Origin: Methanobacteriota archaeon
Lineage (GTDB): Archaea; Halobacteriota; Methanosarcinia; Methanosarcinales; Methanosarcinaceae
NCBI GenBank assembly: GCA_016841265.1
Contig: JAENZL010000006.1
Coordinates: 51,378-115,377, forward strand
DNA length: 64,000 nt
Direction of reading: 5' to 3'
Position numbers and translations under genes: made by a program. The notes under the pieces are model-generated. The model did no database searches, was not told the DNA's origin, and saw only the letters and a list, made by a program, of their open reading frames with translations. Shown here in pieces: positions 44,977 to 53,338 of this stretch. The first letter of the stretch is position 1; each line of letters opens with the position of its first letter.

Positions 44977-45010
44977 AGAGGAAGTATATTCACTAAATTC
45001 GCTTCAAATT

Positions 45011-45093
45011 GCCCAGGTAGTCTAGCGGTAGGGCGACGGTCTCGAAAACCGTTTCTTCTTGGAAGATCGCAGGTTCAAATCCTGCCCTGGGCG
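45011..45093 (+). tRNA. tRNA-Ser (anticodon CGA)
   Basis: The acceptor gcccagg/cctgggc is fully paired with discriminator G. The anticodon stem acggt/accgt encloses ctcgaaa, giving anticodon CGA at 45043-45045. A long variable arm (tcttc/gaaga) and T arm gcagg-ttcaaat-cctgc confirm a class II serine tRNA. CCA is not encoded. Confidence 0.96.
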
Positions 45094-45101
45094 TAAAGCT
45101 A

Positions 45102-45278
45102 TCAGTACAAAGCCTTACTTCTTTTTTTTGGGGAAATTGAGTTATAAATTACCCCAATTCCAGTGATGATTCCATTCATTATATCGTGAAACAGGTATCC
45201 TAAGAATGTGCATGTTATAAAGGCTGTAATGAACTGTAAAAATAGGTATTTCTTTGAAACTTTCTCCATATTTAACAT
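45102..45278 (-). CDS. Small two-helix membrane protein
   Basis: The frame encodes 58 residues, starting MLNMEKVSKKYLF, with a basic N-terminus, two hydrophobic stretches around FITAFITCTFLGYLF and GIITGIGVIY, and a basic tail. Hydrophobic codon bias and the tandem neighbour with the same architecture argue for a real gene. caggaa precedes the first ATG, and the second ATG at 45269 is a possible start. I do not recognise the family. Confidence 0.5.
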   Translation of the reverse strand: MLNMEKVSKKYLFLQFITAFITCTFLGYLFHDIMNGIITGIGVIYNSISPKKRSKALY

Positions 45279-45319
45279 TTCCTGACTAGCAACGTTTTAC
45301 CCTAAAATGTAGCTTATTT

Positions 45320-45487
45320 TTAGTACCCGCGTAGTTCTTGCCTACTTGCAGCTATTACTCCAAATAATAATGCTATAAAAATTGAATCGCGAAATGTCGA
45401 GAATGTCAAATTTTTTGTTTTTGAGAAATATACAATTGCTGTTGCAAATGTTATTATAAATGTGAAGACTCCTATCGTGACATTCAT
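45320..45487 (-). CDS. Small two-helix membrane protein
   Basis: The frame encodes 55 residues, beginning MNVTIGVFTFIITFA and ending in a basic segment after a second helix (SIFIALLFGVIAA). A TATA-like tttatatg about 20-28 bases upstream of the ATG suggests a leaderless transcript. It is 41 bases ahead of another small membrane ORF on the same strand. The family is unknown and function cannot be inferred. Confidence 0.5.
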   Translation of the reverse strand: MNVTIGVFTFIITFATAIVYFSKTKNLTFSTFRDSIFIALLFGVIAASRQELRGY

Positions 45488-45660
45488 CTTGATTCAATAT
45501 GTTAAACATATAAATTAAAGTTTTTTATGAGGCTCTTTTTCCGACCCCTGCGGACCCTTACTGATCTATTCTAATCCCCAATAGATAAGAAGCTTCAAAA
45601 CTTCCAAACATTATAAAAATAAAAAAACAATATTGATATTTTTAAAAATCGATATATAGT

Positions 45661-45984
45661 ATGAGAAATATGTATTTTTTGAGAAATATGAAGAAATTTA
45701 TCACATATTCTCTGCCAGTAGTTACGTTTTTTGTTATAGGCGACTTCATAACTACATTAGTTGCCATTGAATTTGGATATGTTGAAAGAAATCCCATCCT
45801 GTATGAGATAGTGGCAAAGCCGGGTTTGTTCCTGTTAGTAAAGATGTCAATCCTGCCCGTGTTTGTATATCTTTACAAAACTTCTTCACCATTACTGAGA
45901 AAAGTATATACAGCAATTCCTACTTCCGCTGGAATTTTTCTCTGCCTTAATAATCTGTATTTCATTTTGAAGTCGGTGTTTTAA
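45661..45984 (+). CDS. DUF5658-like small membrane protein
   Basis: The frame encodes 107 residues with three hydrophobic helices. The GDFITTLVAIEFGYVERNP segment resembles the DUF5658 signature (D-x2-T-x2-x-GYxExNP). The first ATG is only about 2 bases after a TATA-like gatatatag, so the internal ATG at 45688 (MKKFITYS) may be the real start; another TATA-like element at about 45610 would support the first. Function is unknown. It is divergent from the two small membrane ORFs on the left. Confidence 0.65.
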   Translation: MRNMYFLRNMKKFITYSLPVVTFFVIGDFITTLVAIEFGYVERNPILYEIVAKPGLFLLVKMSILPVFVYLYKTSSPLLRKVYTAIPTSAGIFLCLNNLYFILKSVF

Positions 45985-46074
45985 TACTTCTTTTAAAAGG
46001 GAAAAGGTGCATGAAAAGGGGGAAATATTGTCTGGAGAAAGAGAGGGGACTCTCCCTCCAGTTCGCACGGTACA

Positions 46075-46197
46075 CTACTTCAATATCTTATATGGTGAAG
46101 CGATGTTGCCGGCGATTGCTGCGATACTGCAACTGGTTTCTTCAAGCAGTCTAAAGCACCACACGATGACCGCGAGATAGCCAATTGCAAGAATCAT
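46075..46197 (-). CDS. Forty-residue membrane-anchored small protein
   Basis: The frame encodes MILAIGYLAVIVWCF then a polar helix containing two Cys and ends PYKILK. A TATA element lies on the reverse strand at 46269-46279, about 75 bases upstream, and a gagggg stretch lies about 15 bases before the ATG. Coding support is limited by length. The family is unknown. Confidence 0.4.
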   Translation of the reverse strand: MILAIGYLAVIVWCFRLLEETSCSIAAIAGNIASPYKILK

Positions 46198-46812
46198 GCC
46201 CAAATTATCCCCTCGTTTTTCATTTGGGTTAGTGGCTGAATATCAGCCAAAAAGCAATTGAAGTGATACTATATAAAACGACCTAAAAAAAATTAGTAAA
46301 TGTCTAAAGAAAATTGCATTGTGTACAATTATGCTTCAATTTATTTAGTGGAAAATTATTCCCGAATGGGTGAAAAAAAGAAAGTAACTTAGGTCTCAGA
46401 AACATCAACAGGCCCTTATTCTACTCCTAACCCCAGGTAGTAAACCATGAGCATGTAATCGCAGCAATTGAGTGAAAATATGTCCATTTATCCCTAGTGT
46501 CCCTTTGTTCCGTTTTTACAGTATATATATAGGACCTGAATAAAGTTTTGAGACCTTCGTTTTAATGTGGTACATGCAGTACATACATTTCATAGCGTAT
46601 AAAATTTGCCATATTTATTAAGGAAGTTTTGACGCAGAAGTGTTTTCGTTTTGCTGAGCTGGTCCCGGGTTATTCAATACAACTTATTTGGCAGACATTA
46701 CAGATTTGGGATCAGCCTTTGAGGGCTTTTCTTCTTCAGGTATCATAAACATCTTTAAGTGCAAAAACTCCCAATATAAGAGGAAAAAATAGAATCGGAG
46801 GCTCCAACAGCA
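46198..46812. other. Sparse region with orphan promoter-like elements
   Basis: No ORF of note was seen. TATA-like elements occur at 46269-46279 (reverse), 46519-46532 (cagtatatatatag) and 46771-46781 (ccaatataaga, serving the next small ORF). A small RNA from the 46519 element is possible. Confidence 0.4.
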
Positions 46813-46968
46813 TTGAGATTAAATAGAAAAATAGCGAAGTACTTCGACCGTAAAGGTACGGGTAAAATAACCACATATGATTTCATAATTCGTCTGCTGG
46901 GATACATCTCTTTTACAATTGCGATTCTGGCAATTCTGGTATGGAGTTATTACAATTACCTGGCTTGA
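46813..46968 (+). CDS. Small single-helix membrane protein, TTG start
   Basis: A 51-residue frame with a basic N-terminal half (RLNRKIAKYFDRKG), then ISFTIAILAILVWSYY, a clear membrane helix. It starts with TTG at 46813; ggagg lies at 46797-46801, somewhat far, and a TATA box at 46771-46781 would place the 5' end close to it. No ATG start is available in the frame. The family is unknown. Confidence 0.45.
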   Translation: MRLNRKIAKYFDRKGTGKITTYDFIIRLLGYISFTIAILAILVWSYYNYLA

Positions 46969-47111
46969 ATTATCGGCTTGAACCTGCTTGAACCCGGTTT
47001 GAACCTGGCTTGGACCTGGCTTGGCTGGCTTCAAGATTCAACTTTGAGGGTTCGAGCTTTGGATGCTTCCACGCAAAGAGTTCCATCGGGTTCCGGCCAG
47101 GCCTTAAAGGT

Positions 47112-48008
47112 TCACCAGACACTCGGGGAATACTCAAATTCGAATTCGTCCACTTTTTCAGGTGGAAGCCCCAGGTTTTCGAACATTTCCCGGAACACAG
47201 CCCTGTACTCTTCTTCAGGGATCTCCTTTCTGGCACGGTGCATTGTGATCTCCAACTGGGAGAAGCCCACACTGCTTACGCGAATAACGTATTTGTTGGA
47301 ACTGCTGGTTGTGCTTATGGTAGTTTCCGGGACCAGGTAGGCAACGTATCCAAGCTTCCTGCCGTCCCTGTAGAAATTTTCATCGTTCCACATCCCGGAA
47401 TTAAAGCTTGAGTCGGTGCTGCTCTCGTTCAGGTAGGCATAAACTGCCGGAAAATCCAGGGTATCGTTTACTTTAATACTAACCGAAAAACCGGCCTCAT
47501 TCTTTGCTGCAGCCTTCAGTTCTTTGAGATATTCCCCGGAACCGGCTTCATCCAGCCCGAACATAAGCCCTATAATATCGAGCATCCAGCTCTCATCAGG
47601 GAATTCAGAAGGTTCCAGGGGTTTTGAAAAAGAGGCATGACTCTGGTTTGTGAAAGAAAGACTCGTTACATTATCATACCGACTTACCCTAAGGTACGTT
47701 ACTTGATCGAAATTGATTTCAACCCTTGAAACAAGGAACTCGGTATCGAAGCTTCCTGCAACTTCTTCCACATTCCCGGGGTTAAAACCGCAAGAGTCAT
47801 CCATCCACCTGGTCTGAACCTCATATCCCTCATTTTCCGCATTTTCAAGCACCATCTCAAAATCCACGGGCCCGAGGTAGACCTCGTCCGAATGATACGA
47901 GGCCATGTCCGAAGAAAATAAGAGCAGAGCAAACCCCCCGTAAAAGAGCACTATGGAGCTTACCACGACAAGTACCAGAATCAGCAGTGTTTTCGCATAT
48001 TTGTTCAT
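47112..48008 (-). CDS. Hypothetical membrane-anchored extracytoplasmic protein
   Basis: A protein of about 298 residues starting at 48008 (MNKYAKTLLI), where aaggg-type sequence precedes the ATG. A single N-terminal hydrophobic segment (LLILVLVVVSSIVLFYGGFALLL) acts as signal anchor, followed by a soluble domain of about 260 residues rich in Glu/Asp/Ser with several NxS/T sites. I do not recognise a domain. A longer frame to 48113 is less likely. The downstream flank (46970-47100) contains degenerate repeats of the phrase cttgaacctg. Confidence 0.65.
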   Translation of the reverse strand: MNKYAKTLLILVLVVVSSIVLFYGGFALLLFSSDMASYHSDEVYLGPVDFEMVLENAENEGYEVQTRWMDDSCGFNPGNVEEVAGSFDTEFLVSRVEINFDQVTYLRVSRYDNVTSLSFTNQSHASFSKPLEPSEFPDESWMLDIIGLMFGLDEAGSGEYLKELKAAAKNEAGFSVSIKVNDTLDFPAVYAYLNESSTDSSFNSGMWNDENFYRDGRKLGYVAYLVPETTISTTSSSNKYVIRVSSVGFSQLEITMHRARKEIPEEEYRAVFREMFENLGLPPEKVDEFEFEYSPSVW

Positions 48009-48402
48009 TGAAACCCTTCTTTGAGAACTTTCTTTAAAAACCTTCATAAAAAAGCTTACTTGAAAATCATCCTTAGCCCCCATAAATCGGCGGAGGAGAT
48101 CAATCAAGTTCAAACAGAACCCACAGCAAGTTAGCCGTCCACACCATTCGAATATTCCCTATTAGTACTGTGAATCAGATAAATAAAGGCCTCCATTCCC
48201 CTTGAAATTCTAGAAGATATCCACACAGCAAATCTTCCGAAACCAAATTATCCTCTCAAAATCCCAAAACCTGGTAAAGTTTTCTTTATCGAGATTGATA
48301 AACTTTATGGAACAGTAAGCTCCAAAAAATCCATGATCCGGCTCCCTCATGCCGACAACTATATAAAATAGAAAGTAGATGTTCATACGCTTACCCTTAT
48401 AA
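48009..48402. other. Divergent spacer with tRNA-Trp promoter
   Basis: No gene is seen in these 394 bases. A TATA box (tatataaaatag, 48360-48370) lies 33-43 bases before the tRNA-Trp 5' end. Confidence 0.5.
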
Positions 48403-48598
48403 GGGGCTGTGGCCTAGCCCGGTATGGCGACGGGCTCCAGCGGATAAAATGATGAACAACGGGTCTACCGAGTTCTTCCCGACGGGGAAGGACGATGAGG
48501 AGCCGTTGGAGCACTGATTGATGCTCATAGAACTAAAACTGTTGAGGCAGTTGTTCGGAGAGACCCGTCGATCGTGAGTTCGAATCTCACCAGCCCCA
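48403..48598 (+). tRNA. tRNA-Trp (CCA) interrupted by an intron
   Basis: The acceptor ggggctg/cagcccc and T arm gtgag-ttcgaat-ctcac are fully paired. The anticodon stem acggg/cccgt closes a loop C-T-C-C-A-G-A once an intron of about 122 bases (48441-48562) after position 37 is removed, giving anticodon CCA at 48437-48439. Discriminator A is at 48598 and is followed by genomic cc. Confidence 0.95.
48441..48562 (+). ncRNA. tRNA-Trp intron acting as box C/D guide RNA
   Basis: The intron has box C atgatga (48449-48455), a D'-like ccga (48468), C' gatga (48494-48498) and D ctga (48514-48517). The guide before D, ttggagca, pairs with the tRNA so that the fifth base upstream of D faces C34. The guide before D', cgggtcta, pairs across the 3' splice site so that the fifth base faces C39. 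This matches the known euryarchaeal intron-guided methylation of pre-tRNA-Trp at positions 34 and 39. Confidence 0.85.
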
Positions 48599-49180
48599 CC
48601 TTTATTTTTATACGTTAAAAAAGAATTACTTGTCTAAAAATAAATATTTTTTTTCACGCTAGATACGCCTACATTCCATGCTAAATACGTCCAGGTATGC
48701 TGGAATACGTCTAAGTTTCATGCCGAAATACGCTTCGATTTTCCACCAATTAACAGGAAAACCATTATCATAAACCTTTTTTAGCTCCTCCATTTTTAAC
48801 TCATCCTTTTTTAGCTCATCATGTTTTAGTCTGAATTTTTTAGTCTGATTTGAGGTTAGATAATTCTGTGCTCAGCCGATCCTTTTGTCCGTACAAAAGA
48901 GTTTTCCAGGCATTCTCAGTCCGAATACTGCTTTTAGACTGAGAATAGAAGGTGGAAAAAGTATCATTGTTCAGGATAATTGATCCCGCGGAATATATAT
49001 AAAAAACAATAGATATTTTGAAGAAAATATAATTTTTAGAGTAAAACACCGGGCAGATAGAATAATCCCGGCTTAAGAATCCGCAATAAAACCACACTTT
49101 GAAAAATCCGAGATGCGGGGGGTTTACCGCCAGGGCAGTGTGGCGAATGCATCAAATGCCCAGTTAAAGGGGGGAGCATA
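48599..49180. other. Spacer with promoter and long leader of the surface protein gene
   Basis: No gene is seen. Short phrases such as tacgtc and ttttagctc recur at 48660-48850. A TATA box aatatatataaa at 48992-49003 would give a leader of about 155 bases before the next ATG. Confidence 0.5.
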
Positions 49181-51007
49181 ATGGAGAAAAGAAGAATATT
49201 AGCGTTCTCAGGAATTCTTATTATCCTGACGGCGCTAGCTGCAAGTATGGTATATGGAGAAGAAATTACAAATATTCCCAGGCAAGGGGAAAGCAAAATA
49301 ACCTTCCAGGAAGATTCCGAGGGGATCGTGACAGCGGACCTGAATTCGGGTCTGACAGCAGAGGACCTCGTGAATAATTTACTGGGGGAAGGAGTTGCTG
49401 TTTCTAACGTTACGTTGAAAGGGGCAAACATAGCAGCCGGGACCTTCACCGGAGGAGAAGGGATCCTCGGTTTTGAAAACGGAATAATTCTTAGCACTGG
49501 TAATATAACATTTGTAAAAGGTCCTAATGAATTTGATGATATTACCGCTGCAAACGGCCTGCCTGGAGATCCTGACCTTGATGCCCTTATCCCAGGTTTT
49601 CAGACTTTTGACGCAACTGTGCTGGAATTTGATTTTGTGCCCGAGACAGGGATTATACAATTCGAATACGTGTTTACCTCCGATGAGTACAATGAATTTG
49701 TTAACACGGAGTTTAACGATGTTTTCGGATTCTTTGTCAACGGAGAGAACATAGCTTTGATTCCGGGCACCACCACACCAGTTTCTATTAACAATGTCAA
49801 TAATGGAAATCCCTTCGGCACGAACACTAGCAATCCGGAATACTACATCAACAACGACCTGAGTGACGGGGGAGGAGAAATAAATACCGAGATGGACGGC
49901 TTAACGGTAGTCCTGACCGCCACAGCCGAGGTTACCCCTGATGAGACAAACCGTATCAGAATGGCTATCGCTGATGCAGGGGACTGGGCTCTGGACTCTA
50001 ACGTGATCATCAGGGCCGAGAGTTTCGTCTCCCCCAGATTGACGCTGGAACCCGAATCAGCCACCAACAATGTTGGGGAGACCCATACCCTGACCGCCAC
50101 ATTCGTCGACGAAAACGATACTCCGATAGCAGGGGAAAACATAAGCTTCAACGTGACAGCCGGCCCCAATAACGGGACAAAAGGCACGGATACGACTGAC
50201 GAAAAAGGCATAGCAACCTGGAACTACAGCGGGACAGCCGCCGGATCGGACACCATAGTTGCTTCAGGCGGAGGAGAGACCTCTAACAAGGTAACCAAGG
50301 TCTGGGAAGAAGAAGGCGCAGCAGAGCCGAGGCTGGTTCTGGAACCCGAATCTGCCACCAACATACTCGGCACCACCCATATAGTAAAAGCCATCCTCAG
50401 CAATGACAACGGAACCCCCGTAGCCAATGAGACGATAACTTTCAATGTAACCAATGGGCCATTTGCCGGGCTTTCAGCGACCGCGATAACCGATGCTAAC
50501 GGGACTGCTACCTGGTCCTATGGGATAACTCCCGGCACTGACACCATAGTTGCCACGGGCGCTGGAGAAACCTCAAACGAGGCCACCAAGACCTGGAAAG
50601 CAGCCGAAGGGGCTTCTACCCTGCTGACCCTGGAACCCCGCTCAGGCACCAATAACATTGGCAGCTCCCATATAGTGAGAGCAAAACTCGTCGATGAAAG
50701 CGGAGCCCCGGTGCCAGGAGAAATGATAACCTTTGTCGTAAGCGACGGGCCCCACCTGGGCACCTCCGGCACAAGCCTGACCAACGCCAACGGGACAGCC
50801 ACCTGGTGCTACTACGGCATATTCACCGGTAACGACACAATATCCGCCAGAGGAGGAGGCCAGGCCTCTGAAGAAGTCTTCAAGACCTGGGAAACCGGCA
50901 ACAATACATCGGGATCAAAAAGTTTCATGACAATCGAGGATTCGGAAGGAGTTAAAGAAGGAGGCATCTGGACCCTCTTTACGAGTATCTTTGAGAAAGT
51001 AAGGTGA
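49181..51007 (+). CDS. Secreted choice-of-anchor L / triple Ig-like repeat protein
   Basis: A 608-residue exported protein. The signal peptide covers residues 1-27. A choice-of-anchor L domain follows (about 40-285; EFDFVPETGIIQFEYVF and SDEYNEFVN are typical), then three Ig-like repeats of about 95 residues, each starting LxLEPxSxTN and ending in GGGETSN-type strands, similar to bacterial group 1 Ig domains. Unlike most such proteins it ends without a membrane helix or PGF signal (SIFEKVR). It is probably an adhesin or sheath-associated protein. Confidence 0.82.
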   Translation: MEKRRILAFSGILIILTALAASMVYGEEITNIPRQGESKITFQEDSEGIVTADLNSGLTAEDLVNNLLGEGVAVSNVTLKGANIAAGTFTGGEGILGFENGIILSTGNITFVKGPNEFDDITAANGLPGDPDLDALIPGFQTFDATVLEFDFVPETGIIQFEYVFTSDEYNEFVNTEFNDVFGFFVNGENIALIPGTTTPVSINNVNNGNPFGTNTSNPEYYINNDLSDGGGEINTEMDGLTVVLTATAEVTPDETNRIRMAIADAGDWALDSNVIIRAESFVSPRLTLEPESATNNVGETHTLTATFVDENDTPIAGENISFNVTAGPNNGTKGTDTTDEKGIATWNYSGTAAGSDTIVASGGGETSNKVTKVWEEEGAAEPRLVLEPESATNILGTTHIVKAILSNDNGTPVANETITFNVTNGPFAGLSATAITDANGTATWSYGITPGTDTIVATGAGETSNEATKTWKAAEGASTLLTLEPRSGTNNIGSSHIVRAKLVDESGAPVPGEMITFVVSDGPHLGTSGTSLTNANGTATWCYYGIFTGNDTISARGGGQASEEVFKTWETGNNTSGSKSFMTIEDSEGVKEGGIWTLFTSIFEKVR

Positions 51008-51072
51008 GGATAAAAACAATAATTTCAAACAATCACCTGCCTTACCTTCTTTTCTTTTTTTGAAGACAATAA

Positions 51073-51117
51073 TTACTTTACTTTACTTTACTTTACTTTA
51101 CTTTACTTTACTTTACC
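51073..51117. repeat. Pentanucleotide repeat (cttta), nine copies
   Basis: Unbroken 5-base repeat in the leader of the dual-OB-type gene. The upstream extension of that reading frame passes through it as a hydrophobic LLYFT repeat. Confidence 0.95.
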
Positions 51118-51242
51118 TCAATACTTTCACTCCGCTTCCTCAACGGTTAATATCCTCCAAATCCAATCTACTTTTACCTGAAAAAATAGCTTCCTGCTCA
51201 AAAACAACTACCTGCTCAAAAAACAACCCGGAGGCCACCCCC

Positions 51243-52034
51243 TTGAAACGAGAAAAAGAAGAAATAATCGTCCTTGTCAAAGCTACTCCAGAAAAAATCG
51301 AAAGACAGGGGCATGTTGTAGGAGTTACCGGTATCAACAAAGACGGGGAACTAAGGAGACTGTATCCCCTTAAATACAGATACGGCGAGGGGCTGGTAGA
51401 TTTCGGGAGAAATGACCGGCTGGAGGTCACGGTTACGAAACCGGAGCATGACCTCAGGTGGGAGAGCAGGAAGGTTCTTGATTATGTAAACCTGGGGCAG
51501 CCCCTGAAAGACAGGGAGATCGGGGAGCTTGTCCTGCCTCTGGCAACCTCGGTTGAGAGGCTGAACATCGAGGGGGCGAGCCTGGGGGTTGTAAAACCGG
51601 AACTTCTGGATGTGGAGATCAGGGTAAACAGTATCGAGATCCACGATAGGCAGCAGTACTTTAACCTTATGGGAGATTTCCTGGAAAAGCGGGAAAAAGT
51701 GAAAATGCCGGTTGAACTAAGGTATGTTTTCAGGTGCGAAGGGGAGGAAGCCTGCAGGGGGCACAAAATAATCGTGCTGGACTGGGAATTTAATGAAGCC
51801 GCAAGGAGGATAATCAGAAATGAGCAGGATACGGGGGTTGTGGAAAAGAAGATACGGGAAGAGTTTTTCGAGCGCATGAAGGAGAAGGACCTTTACTTTA
51901 TCATGGGGACACATTTCAGGTACGGGACCTGGATGATCATAGGAATTTTCTGCCCGGAAAAGGATGGCAGGAACCAGAGCAGCCTGCAGGATTTCGAAAA
52001 GCAGGGAATTGTAGCTGTAGAATCTGGGATGTGA
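51243..52034 (+). CDS. Dual-OB-domain-type protein
   Basis: The protein is 263 residues from the TTG at 51243, which has ggagg eight bases upstream; the frame extends back to 51060 but only through repeat-encoded sequence. The first half (EIIVLVKATPEKIERQGHVV... LYPLKYR) looks like one OB-fold unit, and the C-terminal half ends in DLYFIMGTHFRYGTWMIIGIF, which resembles the dual-OB family seen beside defence and conflict genes. A pair of Cys (CEGEEAC) is present. No catalytic motif is seen. Confidence 0.6.
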   Translation: MKREKEEIIVLVKATPEKIERQGHVVGVTGINKDGELRRLYPLKYRYGEGLVDFGRNDRLEVTVTKPEHDLRWESRKVLDYVNLGQPLKDREIGELVLPLATSVERLNIEGASLGVVKPELLDVEIRVNSIEIHDRQQYFNLMGDFLEKREKVKMPVELRYVFRCEGEEACRGHKIIVLDWEFNEAARRIIRNEQDTGVVEKKIREEFFERMKEKDLYFIMGTHFRYGTWMIIGIFCPEKDGRNQSSLQDFEKQGIVAVESGM

Positions 52035-52220
52035 TTTGCAGAATCTTAAATCCCAAAAGACAGGAGCAAAAGAAGGAGACGAAGGAGATATAAATATATA
52101 AGATAAGAAAAAATTACCGGGTAGCAGACCTCTAATATATTTAATAGAAATAAGCAACCAGATATCAACCAAAGACGTTGACCAAATAACAAAGGCATTG
52201 ACTGAATATAACTGAAAATA

Positions 52221-52270
52221 TCAAATCAAATCAAATCAAATCAAATCAAATCAAATCAAGTCAAGTCAAG
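52221..52270. repeat. Pentanucleotide repeat (tcaaa/g), ten copies
   Basis: Ten contiguous 5-base units directly upstream of the PEGA-domain gene; the last units switch from tcaaa to tcaag. Confidence 0.95.
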
Positions 52271-52287
52271 CCAGTTACGGATATCGA

Positions 52288-53274
52288 TTGCTCAAAACGA
52301 AGGGATCCTCAATAAACCATAAATCCTATCTGAAATTGAGAGGGTTCAAAAAACCCCTTGCCAGTTTAATTTTCATTCTCCTGATCCTCACTTCCGTATC
52401 AGTCGGAAATGCTCTAGCCGAAACATCTGCAGCCAGCCCCGAACAAGCTGAAAATAGTAGTGATTCAACGGTACCGCAAAACAGCTCCGCAGATGAAGAG
52501 CTCGAAAATACAGTTGATGAAGCTTCTGATTTCGGGCAAATCAAAATAACAACGAATCCAAACGGCTCTGAGATCTACATAGACGACAGATACAGGGGAA
52601 CAACCCCTGCCCGGCTGACCGAAGTACCCCCGAAATTCTATGAAGTGGTGCTGAAGCAGGAAGGATACGACGACGTCTTTGAGCGCGTTCTTGTCAGAAC
52701 CGGAGAAACGTCTGTGATCTCGAAAAAGCTCAGCTTTAAAGAGGGAGTCTGCAGCATATCTTCCGAGCCCAATGGGGCAAGAGTTTACCTTGATGGAAAA
52801 TACAAAGGAATCACACCTGTGGTTTTCCATGCAGACGAAGGGACCCACTCGTTGAAAATCAAAAAAACCGGATACGGGACGGTTTCAAAAGATGTGAACG
52901 TTTCCTATGATGAGCCTTTCGTGCTTAAGGAAAAGCTTCACCTGAGCATTTTCGTGTACCTGGCTGCTGCCCTTATCCTTCTTGTGGGTGGCGTTTTCAT
53001 AAAAAAGAAGCCGGAAATTCCGGAATTTAAGATCCCGACAGGAAGAGGTTCACTGGAAAAATACGAAAAGAAACTCAGGACAGTTGGGGAAAGAGAAAAG
53101 AAAGAGAAAGAAAAAGAAAAAGGGTGGGAAACCTCTTTTTCCAGAGAGAAAGAAAGCGCAGGAAAAAGGGGAGTAGAAGCAGGAGCTGGAGCAGAACCAG
53201 ACGAACTTGTTGAACTGGAAAAAATGCCCGAGCTGGAATTCAAGTATACCATAAAAAAGAAAGACAAAGATTAA
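52288..53274 (+). CDS. PEGA-domain membrane protein
   Basis: A 328-residue protein starting with TTG at 52288; another TTG at 52336 is possible. An N-terminal signal segment (LASLIFILLILTSVSVG) precedes an Ser/Glu linker and two PEGA repeats (SEIYIDDRYRGTTPARL near 95 and ARVYLDGKYKGITPVVF near 165). A membrane helix (VYLAAALILLVGGVFI) near 230 follows, then a charged cytoplasmic tail. PEGA domains are extracellular beta-sandwiches often linked to S-layer binding. The pentanucleotide repeat ends 17 bases before the start. Confidence 0.8.
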   Translation: MLKTKGSSINHKSYLKLRGFKKPLASLIFILLILTSVSVGNALAETSAASPEQAENSSDSTVPQNSSADEELENTVDEASDFGQIKITTNPNGSEIYIDDRYRGTTPARLTEVPPKFYEVVLKQEGYDDVFERVLVRTGETSVISKKLSFKEGVCSISSEPNGARVYLDGKYKGITPVVFHADEGTHSLKIKKTGYGTVSKDVNVSYDEPFVLKEKLHLSIFVYLAAALILLVGGVFIKKKPEIPEFKIPTGRGSLEKYEKKLRTVGEREKKEKEKEKGWETSFSREKESAGKRGVEAGAGAEPDELVELEKMPELEFKYTIKKKDKD

Positions 53275-53338
53275 AAAGAGTAAGAGAAACAGTGAGAAAG
53301 AGTGAAAGAAAAAGAGTGAAGTAAGATTTTCCTTTCCT

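Noticed and set aside
48840-49097. Reverse-strand 85-residue ORF upstream of the surface protein gene
   Set aside because: It overlaps the promoter and leader of the forward gene and has no recognisable pattern or Shine-Dalgarno.
51060-51242. Signal-peptide-like N-terminus of the dual-OB-type gene
   Set aside because: The hydrophobic LLYFT run is the translation of a pentanucleotide repeat; ggagg before the TTG at 51243 gives a better start.
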